A DNA stretch of 64,000 nucleotides from Chitinophaga fulva (lineage in GTDB: Bacteria; Bacteroidota; Bacteroidia; Chitinophagales; Chitinophagaceae). Where the stretch lies: the NCBI RefSeq assembly GCF_012927205.1, contig NZ_JABBGC010000002.1, positions 868,001 through 932,000 of the forward strand. Reading direction: 5' to 3'. Positions within the stretch are counted from its first letter, which is position 1. The number at the start of each line of letters is the position of its first letter. This document shows positions 45,992 through 54,699 of this stretch, one piece after another. The position numbers were made by a program, and so were the translations under genes. A model generated the notes under the pieces. It made no database searches. It was not told the DNA's origin and worked only from the letters and a program-made list of their open reading frames with translations.

Positions 45992-48130
45992 ATGAAATAC
46001 AGCTTATTTTGGGGAGCGCTTTCCTGGTGCTGCCTCTCCGGCACCACCCTTTCGGCACAACAACCTTACCTGCCTGATCATGCAGAAGTGATGCAGCGCT
46101 ACCATAAAGTGCAGCTGCAGGACAGCCTCACCCGCAGGAAGGTATTCCGGCACAACGTAGAAGCCAGCTGGCTTCCCGGTGGCAAACAATGCTGGTATGC
46201 CGTTAATAATAACAGCCAGGACTCTACGAAAATCTATTACCTGGTCAATGCCGTTACCGGCCACAAGGAAACAATCAAAGATACCACCAGGATAAACCGG
46301 TTGATAGCCGGCAGCACACCGCAATCGCAGGTAGCGCAGCGCGGCCCTTCCCGGTGGCAGGACTTTGAAGCCGATTCCGTATCAGCTGACAAACAATGGA
46401 TAGCCCGCATTATTAACGGTAACGTCTATATTCAATCCACCAAAGACAGCACGCTGACGCAGCTGACCACCAACGGCGCCGACAGCGGGCAGGCGGCCCG
46501 TTATGAAGCACTGGCCTGGTCGCCGGACAGCAAGTACATTGTCGGTTATCTCACCCGTCCGGTTACGGATTCCGTGGTATACCACATCCTGACAGATGTT
46601 CCCGGCACTACCCGCGGACAGCTGCATTCACAGCCTTACAAGCAGCCCGGTGACCCTTTCCCGGTCTATCAGATGTACATTTTTTCCGTAGCTGATAAAA
46701 AAGTGATACAGACAGATGCGGAGCCGCTGGACTTCTTCGGTCCGCCGGTATTGCACTGGCGGCACAACCAGCCCCGTTACTTTTTGTATGAGAAAGCAGA
46801 CCGGGGCCATCAGCGTTTTCGTGTCATTGAAGCGGATGCACTTACTGGTACTACCCGCACCGTGCTGGACGAACAATCTCCTACTTTTATTTATGAGTCC
46901 CGCCTCTATACGCATTATCTGCCGGAGACCAATGAAATGTTGTGGACCTCCGAAAAAGATGGCTGGCGGCATGTCTATCTCGTTAACACCCTCACCGGTG
47001 CCATTAAAAATCAAGTCACCCGGGGTGAATGGGTGGTACGCGGCATCGATAGTGTAGACGCCAAAAAACGGGAGATATGGTTCCGTGCCGGAGGCATGGA
47101 GCCGGGAGAAGATCCCTATTTTATTCACTATTATCGTATAGGCTTTAACGGTAGCAAGCTAACAAAACTCACGCCTGCAGCAGGTAATCACCAGGTATAT
47201 TTTTCCCCCGACAGGCAATATTACATTGATAAGTATTCCCAGGTAAATGTTCCCCCGGTGAATGAACTGCGCCGTACCGCCGACGGGAAGCTCATCACCG
47301 TGCTTGAACGGGCCGATGTCAGCGCCTGGCAGGCTACCGGCGTGCCTTTCCCGGTACCGTTCCATGCCAAAGGCAGGGACGGGAAAACGGACATCTGGGG
47401 GATCATGTGCCGCCCTACAGACTATGACAGCACCAGGTTATATCCTGTTATCGAGAACATCTATGCAGGGCCGCATGATGCTTTTGTACCTAAAAGTTTC
47501 ATGAGCTACTATATCGACATGCAACACCTGGCAGACCTGGGTTTTATCGTAGTACAGATTGACGGTATGGGTACCGCCAACCGCTCCAAAGCATTTCACG
47601 ATGTGTGCTGGAAAAACCTGGCCGATGCCGGTTTCCCTGACCGCATCCGCTGGATCAAAGCCCTGGCCGAAAAATACCCTTTCGTGGATGCCACCAGGGT
47701 GGGTCTGTACGGCACTTCCGCCGGCGGACAGAACGCACTCTGCGGCCTGCTCTTTCATCCGGAGTTTTACAAGGCAGCAGTAGCGTCCTGTGGCTGTCAC
47801 GACAACCGCGTGGATAAACAATGGTGGAATGAACAATGGATGGGGTATCCCGTTGGCAAACATTATGAAGAACAATCCAACGTCACCAACGCCGGTAAAC
47901 TAAAAGGCGATCTGCTGCTGATAGTAGGAGAAGCAGATACCAACGTGCCGCCGGAGTCCACCTATCGTGTGATCAACGCGCTGATCAAATGCAACAAAAC
48001 CTTTGACTTCCTTCCCATACCAGGCATGGGACACAGCGATGGCGGCCCCTATGGCCGGAGCAGGCGCAACGACTTCTTTGTACAGCATTTGCTAAAAGCA
48101 ACGCCGCCAGACAGGAATAACAATGAGTGA
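45992..48130 (+). CDS. S9-family prolyl oligopeptidase/dipeptidyl peptidase IV-like
   Basis: A 712-residue exported serine peptidase. The signal peptide ends TLSAQQ. A DPP IV-type beta-propeller N-terminal part spans about 50-440. The catalytic domain carries Ser576 (GTSAGGQ), Asp649 (VGEADTNVPPES) and His681 (GMGHSDGG), a full triad in the correct order. Such enzymes remove dipeptides (often Xaa-Pro) in the periplasm and help feed on protein. No neighbouring gene is clearly coupled; the sigma-54 activator begins 138 bp downstream. Confidence 0.92.
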   Translation: MKYSLFWGALSWCCLSGTTLSAQQPYLPDHAEVMQRYHKVQLQDSLTRRKVFRHNVEASWLPGGKQCWYAVNNNSQDSTKIYYLVNAVTGHKETIKDTTRINRLIAGSTPQSQVAQRGPSRWQDFEADSVSADKQWIARIINGNVYIQSTKDSTLTQLTTNGADSGQAARYEALAWSPDSKYIVGYLTRPVTDSVVYHILTDVPGTTRGQLHSQPYKQPGDPFPVYQMYIFSVADKKVIQTDAEPLDFFGPPVLHWRHNQPRYFLYEKADRGHQRFRVIEADALTGTTRTVLDEQSPTFIYESRLYTHYLPETNEMLWTSEKDGWRHVYLVNTLTGAIKNQVTRGEWVVRGIDSVDAKKREIWFRAGGMEPGEDPYFIHYYRIGFNGSKLTKLTPAAGNHQVYFSPDRQYYIDKYSQVNVPPVNELRRTADGKLITVLERADVSAWQATGVPFPVPFHAKGRDGKTDIWGIMCRPTDYDSTRLYPVIENIYAGPHDAFVPKSFMSYYIDMQHLADLGFIVVQIDGMGTANRSKAFHDVCWKNLADAGFPDRIRWIKALAEKYPFVDATRVGLYGTSAGGQNALCGLLFHPEFYKAAVASCGCHDNRVDKQWWNEQWMGYPVGKHYEEQSNVTNAGKLKGDLLLIVGEADTNVPPESTYRVINALIKCNKTFDFLPIPGMGHSDGGPYGRSRRNDFFVQHLLKATPPDRNNNE

Positions 48131-48267
48131 TAACCACCAGCGACCATATCCTGTATTTATTTGAAAGATAAAAGGAGCAGCACAGCACCGCCGGACAGGG
48201 ACAACATTGAGTGAACACAAGGTGACCGCTTATTCACTATATTTAGACCTGACTTTAATGCGACTTC

Positions 48268-50388
48268 ATGAAAAGAGACAAATCTCAGGAGCCACAGCTG
48301 CCTGTTCTTTCCCAGGCGGTGTTGGAGCAGGAAAGGAAGATGTTGCTTGATTTGGGTAATGATATCACCAGGGTCAGGGATAAAAATGATCTGCTGGTCC
48401 TTTTCTCCAAGCGGCTCAAACGTTATTTTTATTTCACACATACCATCGTCACCCTCATTGATGAAAAGAGCGGAACTTACACTCCTTTCCTGCTGGACAA
48501 TGAGTCCTCTCCCATTCGGAAACATCCGATGTACCCGGAATTAATTCAGGCGCATTTCAGGTTGAACGAGCCTTTTATACAGACTGTATTGCAGGCAGAT
48601 GGCCCCATCTCCTTTCTGTTGGAAGACATCATGGAGCAACCGGAAAGCCCGGTTTTCCTAAAGGTCAATTATGAAAAAGGCGTAAGGGAAATCCTCATGA
48701 CTAAAATTATGATGGAAGACAAGCCCATGGGCTTTATCCATATGTATACCGACAAGCCCGGAAGCTTCACCAATGAATTCAGAAGTGTCATCAATGGTAT
48801 TATTCCCCAGTTATCGGGGGCTGTGTCCAATATCATCAAAAATGAAGAGATCCATAAAACAGAAAGGGAAAAATCATTCCTGTTGGATTTCAGCAATGAA
48901 ATAGCGCAGGTAAGATCTAAGACGGACCTGCAGGCAGCTATCTTCAAAGTGCTGGATAAGACTATGGGTACCAAACTGGCCATGATCAGGCTGCTTGATG
49001 ACGATGAGGTCCATCTGTCGATGTTCATGTGTGATCCGACGTTGTTTGGCGGCACCAAAGCTACTTTTGAAAAGATGTCGGGCACACGGATCACCGTGGA
49101 AGAACCTTATACATCGAAGGTGCTGGCCAGCAGAGAAGGACTGGTGTTCAATGTAGCGGAAGAAATCAGGAGCGGTAATGACTATGCAAAATTATGGGCC
49201 ACAACCGGTCTGAAAAACATGTACAGCTTCCCGTTGCGGGTGGGCAACCGGAACATCGGCACTATCTGGCTGCTGGCCAATAAGCTTAGCAAGTTGCTGC
49301 TGAAAGGCATCTGTGCCCAGATATCAATTGCCATTGCCAATATACAGGCCAATGAAAAACTGTTGGCCTATAAAAAACAACTGGAAGATGAAAATGATTA
49401 TCTGAAAGAACAGATCAGGACCATCTATAACTTTTCTGAAATCGTTGGTAACGGAGCAGCCATGCAGGAAGTCTACCGCCTGATATCTCTCGTGGCCACG
49501 TCCGGAACTACCGTGCTGGTGCTGGGAGAAACCGGTACCGGCAAAGAACTGATTGCCCGCGCCATTCACAACGCCTCACCTCGTAAAGATAAACTGATGG
49601 TGAAGGTCAATTGCGCAGCGCTGCCGGCCAACCTGATAGAAAGTGAGCTGTTTGGCCATGAACGGGGCGCCTTCACCGGTGCTACCGACAGGCATATCGG
49701 TAAATTTGAACTGGCCAACCAAAGCACGTTGTTTCTCGATGAAATCGGGGAACTGCCATTGGAAGCCCAGGCCAAATTGTTGCGCGTTATTCAGGAACGG
49801 GAGCTGGAAAGAGTGGGTGGTAAACAAACCATCAAAGTAGATGTCCGGCTGATTACCGCCACCAACCGCCAGCTCGAAGAGGCAGTCAGGAAGGGACAGT
49901 TCCGTGAGGACCTCTACTACCGGTTGAATGTCTTTCCTATTACGCTGCCGCCGTTGCGCGACCGGCCGGAAGATATAGCGCCGCTCGCCAATTTTTTCGT
50001 TAAAAAATATGCGCGCAATGCCGGCCGGAAAATCAATCAGATTGCGCCCAAGGCTATGCTGCAACTGCGCAGTTACAGCTGGCCCGGCAATGTGCGGGAA
50101 CTGGAGCATCTGATAGAACGCAGCGTGCTGCTGTCTCCGGATGGTGTGTTGAAAGATGTTTATCTCTCCTCAAAAAACGTATCAGAACAACAAAGTCCGG
50201 CCCACCTTGCCAACCGTTCACTGGAAGAAGTGGAACGCAGCTATATTATCGAAGTACTGAAACGTTGCAGCGGAAAGATTTCCGGCATCGGTGGCGCCGC
50301 AGAAATATTACAGGTCCCCGGCAATACGCTTCATTCTAAAATGAAAAAACTGGGCATTACGAAGGCTGATTATTTCACCCAGGGTTGA
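48268..50388 (+). CDS. Sigma-54-dependent activator with GAF sensors
   Basis: A 706-residue regulator. Two GAF domains (about 25-190 and 205-360) precede a coiled linker and an AAA+ domain with Walker A GETGTGKELIARA (about 420) and the sigma-54-contacting GAFTGA loop (about 468). The DEIGELPLEAQAKLLRV Walker B region follows. The C-terminal Fis-type helix-turn-helix lies in the last 60 residues (AAEILQVPGNTLHSKMKKLG). GAF domains would bind a small ligand or redox signal. The stop codon sits in the loop of a short palindrome (50378-50397). Confidence 0.93.
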   Translation: MKRDKSQEPQLPVLSQAVLEQERKMLLDLGNDITRVRDKNDLLVLFSKRLKRYFYFTHTIVTLIDEKSGTYTPFLLDNESSPIRKHPMYPELIQAHFRLNEPFIQTVLQADGPISFLLEDIMEQPESPVFLKVNYEKGVREILMTKIMMEDKPMGFIHMYTDKPGSFTNEFRSVINGIIPQLSGAVSNIIKNEEIHKTEREKSFLLDFSNEIAQVRSKTDLQAAIFKVLDKTMGTKLAMIRLLDDDEVHLSMFMCDPTLFGGTKATFEKMSGTRITVEEPYTSKVLASREGLVFNVAEEIRSGNDYAKLWATTGLKNMYSFPLRVGNRNIGTIWLLANKLSKLLLKGICAQISIAIANIQANEKLLAYKKQLEDENDYLKEQIRTIYNFSEIVGNGAAMQEVYRLISLVATSGTTVLVLGETGTGKELIARAIHNASPRKDKLMVKVNCAALPANLIESELFGHERGAFTGATDRHIGKFELANQSTLFLDEIGELPLEAQAKLLRVIQERELERVGGKQTIKVDVRLITATNRQLEEAVRKGQFREDLYYRLNVFPITLPPLRDRPEDIAPLANFFVKKYARNAGRKINQIAPKAMLQLRSYSWPGNVRELEHLIERSVLLSPDGVLKDVYLSSKNVSEQQSPAHLANRSLEEVERSYIIEVLKRCSGKISGIGGAAEILQVPGNTLHSKMKKLGITKADYFTQG

Positions 50389-50397
50389 AGCCCTGGG
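50378..50397. repeat. Short palindrome at the gene end, possible REP-like element
   Basis: CCCAGGG-TTGAAG-CCCTGGG is a perfect 7-bp stem; the stop codon TGA of the sigma-54 activator lies in the loop. It is followed by GCTACGATGTTTTTCAGGC. Short palindromes of this style with a TTGAA centre recur in some Bacteroidota genomes as intergenic repeats, as I recall; within this window it occurs once. It may also act as a weak terminator. Confidence 0.35.
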
Positions 50398-50599
50398 CTA
50401 CGATGTTTTTCAGGCTGTTTCATCAGCTCCGGGTATCTATTTTCTTTAAAGCCTCACTTAATATCGTGAATGTCGTCGTGCTTTCATGAAATACAGTGAA
50501 AAAAACATCCCACCAATTCCCTCCTCACACTGATTATCAGCATTTTGCAAATCCGGCATTTTACTAGATTTCTTGACTTCAAACTAAAAACTTCAACTT

Positions 50600-51355
50600 A
50601 TGAAAATCGTAGTCATTGGAGGTTCAGGCCTCATCGGGAGCAAAGTAGTCGCCAAACTCAGTCAGGCAGGCCATGAGGTGATTTCCGCTTCACCGGCAAC
50701 CGGTATCAATACCATCACCGGAGAAGGATTGGATGAAGCGCTGGCCAATACAGATGTTGTGGTGGACCTGGCCAACTCTCCTTCTTTTGAAGACAAAGCG
50801 GTCATGGAGTTCTTTCAAACTGCCGGCCGAAATCTGCTGGCAGCGGAGATCAGGGCGGGTGTTAAACATCACCTGGCACTTTCCATCGTAGGAGTAGATC
50901 TCATGCAGGAAAGCGGCTACATGCGCGCTAAGAAAGTGCAGGAAGATCTGATCAAACAATCCGGCGTGCCACATACTATTATGCGCAGCACGCAGTTCTT
51001 CGAGTTCATTGGCGGCATCGCCAACCAGGCTACGGAAGGCAACATAGTGCATATCTCAGATCTGCAGTTTCAGCCTATCGCAGCGGAAGACGTAGCCACC
51101 TTTGTGACCGAAGCAGCGCTGTCTGCGCCTGTCAACGGCATACAGGAAATCGCAGGTCCCGGCCGCTTCACGATGCCGGAACTGATTACCCGGTACCTCG
51201 AAGCAGCCACCGATCCCCGTAAAGTGGAGGCCAACCAAAACCTGCAATACTACGGCGCAAAAATCAGCTATGCAGCACTGGTGCCTGCGGGTCAGGCTAA
51301 ACTGGGCGCCATCAATTTCGATAACTGGTTGAGCAGCCAGTTGGCCAAGGCTTAA
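50600..51355 (+). CDS. NmrA-like/SDR NAD(P)-binding protein
   Basis: A 251-residue atypical short-chain dehydrogenase. The Rossmann motif GGSGLIGSKVVAKL is at residues 7-20. The active-site Tyr-x-x-x-Lys is changed to SGYMRAKKVQED, which retains the spacing. A C-terminal AGPGRFTMPEL segment is typical of NmrA/ycel-type proteins such as NAD(P)-binding quinone reductases or isoflavone-like reductases. The substrate is unknown. Confidence 0.82.
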   Translation: MKIVVIGGSGLIGSKVVAKLSQAGHEVISASPATGINTITGEGLDEALANTDVVVDLANSPSFEDKAVMEFFQTAGRNLLAAEIRAGVKHHLALSIVGVDLMQESGYMRAKKVQEDLIKQSGVPHTIMRSTQFFEFIGGIANQATEGNIVHISDLQFQPIAAEDVATFVTEAALSAPVNGIQEIAGPGRFTMPELITRYLEAATDPRKVEANQNLQYYGAKISYAALVPAGQAKLGAINFDNWLSSQLAKA

Positions 51356-51394
51356 CAACACTCACGCTATGTTTCACCTTTAACACGAACAGTC

Positions 51395-51577
51395 ATGCAT
51401 TTCTCTTTTCTGCATCCGTTCAAACTAAAGCTGCACGATGATCATTCGCTGGTACCGCTGCATACAGCTCCGCACAACACTGATGAAGGCGGGGAATTCC
51501 TGGATGACGCCCTCCGCATGGAGGACATCTTCCTCCCGGCTGATGACAATGCTGTCCCCGGAATGAACAATGCATAA
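51395..51577 (+). CDS. Small ORF of 60 residues, uncertain
   Basis: A short frame starting 40 bp after the reductase gene, MHFSFLHPFKLKLHDDHS, ending before a terminator. The product is histidine and aspartate rich and I recognise no family. Its position between a gene and its terminator allows co-transcription, but it may be chance. Confidence 0.35.
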   Translation: MHFSFLHPFKLKLHDDHSLVPLHTAPHNTDEGGEFLDDALRMEDIFLPADDNAVPGMNNA

Positions 51578-51590
51578 CAGGCTTTCCTGC

Positions 51591-51615
51591 GGCCGCTCCT
51601 TCGTACGGAGCGGCC
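51591..51615. terminator. Terminator between the reductase and arsC genes
   Basis: A 9-bp perfect GC-rich stem (GGCCGCTCC with GGAGCGGCC) with a 7-base loop, followed by CTCGTTTTAT. It separates the rightward reductase unit from the leftward arsenic operon. Confidence 0.8.
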
Positions 51616-51620
51616 TCGTT

Positions 51621-52034
51621 TTATAAATTGGCTTTTACAAATGACTGGGTGTAGTCTTTAATCACCTGCCTTACCACTCTGAACTGCTGCATGATCTCTT
51701 CTTCGCTGCCGGTGGCTTTCGCCGGGTCAGGGAAGTTTTCATGGAACAGTTGCGCGGTGGTGGGGAAAAACGGACATCTCTCCTTTGCGTTATCACAAAC
51801 AGTGATCACAAAATCGAAGGGTATATCCCGGTATTCTGTAACATTGTTAGAGGTATGTGTGGAGATATCAATACCATCTTCCGCCATGGTGGCGATGGCA
51901 CGCGGATTGACGCCATGTGTTTCCACGCCGGCGCTGTAAACTTCCGCCTTGTCTCCGGCGAAATATCTTAAATAACCTTCTGCTATTTGGCTACGGCAGC
52001 TGTTGCCGGTACAAAGGACCAATATTCTTTTCAT
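51621..52034 (-). CDS. arsC: Arsenate reductase, thioredoxin-coupled (LMW-phosphatase type)
   Basis: A 137-residue enzyme that reduces arsenate to arsenite for export. The phosphatase P-loop CTGNSCR runs from Cys8 to Arg14, and the resolving cysteine pair is seen in VCDNAKERCPFF near residue 80-88. This is the Staphylococcus pI258-type fold. It is the last gene of the leftward arsR-arsM-acr3-arsC operon, starting 31 bp after the acr3 stop. Confidence 0.93.
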   Translation of the reverse strand: MKRILVLCTGNSCRSQIAEGYLRYFAGDKAEVYSAGVETHGVNPRAIATMAEDGIDISTHTSNNVTEYRDIPFDFVITVCDNAKERCPFFPTTAQLFHENFPDPAKATGSEEEIMQQFRVVRQVIKDYTQSFVKANL

Positions 52035-52064
52035 ATGATGGGAGGTATAAAATGTTGACGTTAT

Positions 52065-53141
52065 CTATGCTTTCACGCCGGTGATGGGAGAACTGTACCA
52101 TTTTCTGCGGAGCCAGAAGGCGACATTCACCAGGGCAATCAGTGCCGGCACTTCCACCAATGGACCGATCACGCCTACAAAAGCCTGACCGGAGTTGATA
52201 CCAAAAACCCCGATCGCTACCGCGATGGCCAGTTCAAAGTTATTGCCTGCAGCGGTGAAGGCAATGGCGGCATTGCGGGAATAATCGGCTCCCATGGCTT
52301 TACCCAGCAGGAAACTGACGAGAAACATAAGGGCGAAATATATGACCAGCGGTACTGCTATCCTGATCACATCAAAAGGTATCTGTACGATTAGTTCACC
52401 TTTAAGGCTGAACATGACGACTATCGTGAACAACAGGGCTATCAGGGTGACGGGGGATATGATGGGAATGAACTTCTCCTGGAACCACTTCTCCCCTTTC
52501 CAGGCGATAAGACTGTAGCGACTGATGATACCAGCTGCAAACGGAATACCCAGGTAGATGCCCACACTGGCAGCGATTTCCCTGATGGACACCGCCACAG
52601 TAATACCCTTCATGCCGAAAACGGTGGGCAGCCAGGTGATAAAAACATACGCGTAAACACTATATAATAACACCTGAAAGATGCTGTTTAATGCCACTAA
52701 CCCTGCCGCATACTCGCGATTTCCATCGGCGAGTTCATTCCATACAATCACCATAGCAATGCACCGCGCAAGGCCTATTAAAATAAGACCTGTCATATAT
52801 TCCGGATAACCATGCAGGAATAACACTGCCAGGCCAAACATGAGTACAGGGCCTATCACCCAGTTCAGCAGCAAGGAGACGGACAGTACTTTGGTATTCC
52901 GGAACACTTCTCCCATGTTCTCATATTTTACCTTGGCCAGTGGCGGGTACATCATAAGAATAAGTCCTATTGCCAACGGGATGTTGGTAGTGCCCGATGA
53001 AAAGGAATGAATCAGTTCAGCAGAAGAAGGGAGAAAATATCCCATGGCCACTCCAGCCGCCATGGCCCCAAAAATCCATAATGTCAGGTAACGGTCCAGG
53101 AAGCCCAGCTGTTTACGCCGGGCCGGATTACAGTTTTGCAT
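52065..53141 (-). CDS. arsB: ACR3-family arsenite efflux transporter
   Basis: A 358-residue inner-membrane protein with about ten hydrophobic helices. The conserved cysteine that binds As(III) is in GLARCIAMVIVWNELA (near residue 126). The GNNFELAIAVAIGVFG segment is another ACR3 hallmark. It exports arsenite using the proton gradient. It is the third gene of the arsenic operon; the symbol arsB or acr3 is used for this family. Confidence 0.94.
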   Translation of the reverse strand: MQNCNPARRKQLGFLDRYLTLWIFGAMAAGVAMGYFLPSSAELIHSFSSGTTNIPLAIGLILMMYPPLAKVKYENMGEVFRNTKVLSVSLLLNWVIGPVLMFGLAVLFLHGYPEYMTGLILIGLARCIAMVIVWNELADGNREYAAGLVALNSIFQVLLYSVYAYVFITWLPTVFGMKGITVAVSIREIAASVGIYLGIPFAAGIISRYSLIAWKGEKWFQEKFIPIISPVTLIALLFTIVVMFSLKGELIVQIPFDVIRIAVPLVIYFALMFLVSFLLGKAMGADYSRNAAIAFTAAGNNFELAIAVAIGVFGINSGQAFVGVIGPLVEVPALIALVNVAFWLRRKWYSSPITGVKA

Positions 53142-53184
53142 GATGTAGTCGTGTGTTTTTTAAATGCTCACTTGCGGTTCCAGA

Positions 53185-54024
53185 TCAGCAGCAACCCGGA
53201 GGACAACAAGCCGCATCAGCCGGTTTTTCCGCGTATACGGTAATGCTGTAAATACCTGTATCGTCTGACCGGAATGCCGCTATTTCAGGCGCGCTCAGGT
53301 AGTTGGCAAGAATATCATCCGGAATGCTGATCGTCTTTTCTTTCTGAATGGTGATATTTTTGAAGCCGTTATTTTGGATCATTTCCAGGTAGGTGTGCTT
53401 CTGTACCGCCCCAGACACGCAGCCGGCGTACATTTCAGCTGCCTGCTGAATAGCGGCGGGCAATGTTCCCTGCAAGACGATATCAGCAATACTGAAATGT
53501 CCGCCGGGTTTGAGTACCCGGAATATTTCGCTGATGACACCGTTTTTGTTGGGCACGAGGTTCAGCACACAGTTGCTGACTACCACATCTGCGACATTAG
53601 CAGTGACAGGCATCCGCTCGATATCACCCTGACGGAATTCCACGTTATTGAAATGCAGTTTTTCAGCATTAGCGCGGGCTTTTTCTATCATGGCCGGTGT
53701 GAAGTCGATGCCGATTACTTTTCCGGTCTCCCCTGTCGCTTGTCGGGCTATGAAACAATCGTTACCCGCACCTGAACCAAGATCGATCACGGTATCCCCT
53801 TGCTTTATGTTGGCGAATTGCGTTGGCAATCCGCAGCCCAGGCCCAGATCGGCATCAGGGTTATAACCTTCCAATGCGGAATAGTCATCACTCATGATAT
53901 TATATACTTCGGTAGAACAACAACCAGACCCGCAACAGGAAGCGGCGTTGGTAGCCCTGTCCTGTAACGCAATCTCGCTATATTGTTGTTTTACGATTTC
54001 CTTCATTTGTTCATCAGTAGCCAT
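53185..54024 (-). CDS. arsM: Arsenite S-adenosylmethionine methyltransferase
   Basis: A 279-residue methyltransferase. SAM-binding motif DLGSGAGNDCFIA is near residue 82. The three cysteines that bind As(III) in ArsM enzymes are all present in context: GLGCGLPTQ, VSNCVLNL and AGCVSGA. Extra cysteine-rich ends (CCGSGCC near residue 30 and CCPPGCC at the C-terminus) are seen. It methylates arsenite to volatile or exported forms. It is the second gene of the operon, with an operator-like sequence ahead of its start. Confidence 0.93.
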   Translation of the reverse strand: MATDEQMKEIVKQQYSEIALQDRATNAASCCGSGCCSTEVYNIMSDDYSALEGYNPDADLGLGCGLPTQFANIKQGDTVIDLGSGAGNDCFIARQATGETGKVIGIDFTPAMIEKARANAEKLHFNNVEFRQGDIERMPVTANVADVVVSNCVLNLVPNKNGVISEIFRVLKPGGHFSIADIVLQGTLPAAIQQAAEMYAGCVSGAVQKHTYLEMIQNNGFKNITIQKEKTISIPDDILANYLSAPEIAAFRSDDTGIYSITVYAEKPADAACCPPGCC

Positions 54025-54040
54025 GGTGTTTCTTTTATTG

Positions 54041-54059
54041 TATTATTGCAATATTGCGA
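54041..54059 (-). promoter_or_regulatory. Operator-like repeat, arsR-arsM gap
   Basis: The 19-bp sequence with core ATTGCAATATTGCGA lies 17 bp before the ATG of arsM and repeats almost exactly (18 of 19 bases) in front of arsR. The core contains the short palindrome CGCAATATTGCG-like half. A second ArsR site inside the operon would let arsM-acr3-arsC be regulated separately. Confidence 0.55.
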
Positions 54060-54078
54060 TATATTCAGGCAAAAAATA

Positions 54079-54408
54079 CTAACAGCAGGTATTTTGTAAA
54101 TCAACATCTTTAAAGAAGCCATTGAAAAGCTCCTTGTATTGTTTCCAGGTTTTCGGGTTGATACAATAGCACACACTTGCGCCTTCAATAGAGCCCTGTA
54201 TGATACCGGCTGTTTTCAGTTCTTTCAGGTGCTGGGAAGTAGTAGCCTGTGCAAGGCCCAATTCCTCCACCAAATCCCCGCAAACACAGGCGTTCTTCTT
54301 CACAAGATATTGCAGGATGGCTATACGCGCCGGATGTGCCAGCGCTTTGGCCATAGCCGCTATTTCATTCTGTTGCCGGGTGAATAAATCCGATTTCGTT
54401 GCTCCCAT
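54079..54408 (-). CDS. arsR: ArsR-family metalloregulator
   Basis: A 109-residue winged-helix repressor from the ATG at 54408. The helix-turn-helix is LGLAQATTSQHLKELK. The As(III)-sensing cysteines sit in the alpha-3 motif ACVCGDLV, with further cysteines in VCYC and at the C-terminus (NTCC). It should release DNA when arsenite binds. It heads the leftward arsenic operon and has a matching operator-like sequence just upstream. Confidence 0.92.
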   Translation of the reverse strand: MGATKSDLFTRQQNEIAAMAKALAHPARIAILQYLVKKNACVCGDLVEELGLAQATTSQHLKELKTAGIIQGSIEGASVCYCINPKTWKQYKELFNGFFKDVDLQNTCC

Positions 54409-54417
54409 AAACAATTG

Positions 54418-54436
54418 TATTATTGCAATATTACGA
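54418..54436 (-). promoter_or_regulatory. Operator-like repeat upstream of arsR
   Basis: The sequence with core ATTGCAATATTACGA lies 9 bp before the arsR ATG and matches the copy at 54041 in 18 of 19 positions. Two copies in regulatory positions of one operon, and nowhere else that I noticed in the window, point to the ArsR binding site. Confidence 0.6.
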
Positions 54437-54460
54437 TTAAATACAAATATCCCAAAGAAA

Positions 54461-54490
54461 TTGTCATTTTTTTCGCTTATAGTATCTTTG
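54461..54490 (+). promoter_or_regulatory. Strong consensus promoter ahead of the small truncated gene
   Basis: TTG at 54461-54463, a 19-bp spacer and TATCTTTG at 54483-54490 match the Bacteroidota promoter in both boxes and spacing. It points right toward the ATG at 54538, away from the arsenic operon. Confidence 0.65.
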
Positions 54491-54537
54491 TAGAGAGATA
54501 ACGAGCCAGGTGGTTACGTTTTAATAAAAGTAAAACT

Positions 54538-54699
54538 ATGTCTGCCGCGTCTATCCAATTGAAGTCTGTTATTACCTGTCCGCATTGCGGATATAACGTG
54601 CCGCCGCGGCGGACGGTGATAAATCGCTTATCACGGATTTTAGGAAGTATCATGTTGCTTATTTTCAATGCGCAGCAGCCGGCAACAACGCCACAATAG
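54538..54699 (+). pseudogene. Truncated GDCCVxC-type small metal-associated gene
   Basis: The frame starts MSAASIQLKSVITCPHCGY, the standard N-terminus of small GDCCVxC-domain proteins that accompany arsenic and mercury genes. After CGY the expected residues and the GDCC motif are absent; the frame instead runs through an unrelated sequence to a TAG inside the next gene's 3' end. About 45 residues are missing. The promoter is intact. Confidence 0.5.

Noticed and set aside
54477..54668. Leftward 63-codon frame between arsR and the membrane-protein gene
   Set aside because: It is antisense to the consensus promoter and the small cysteine-containing gene remnant, which explain the stretch better.
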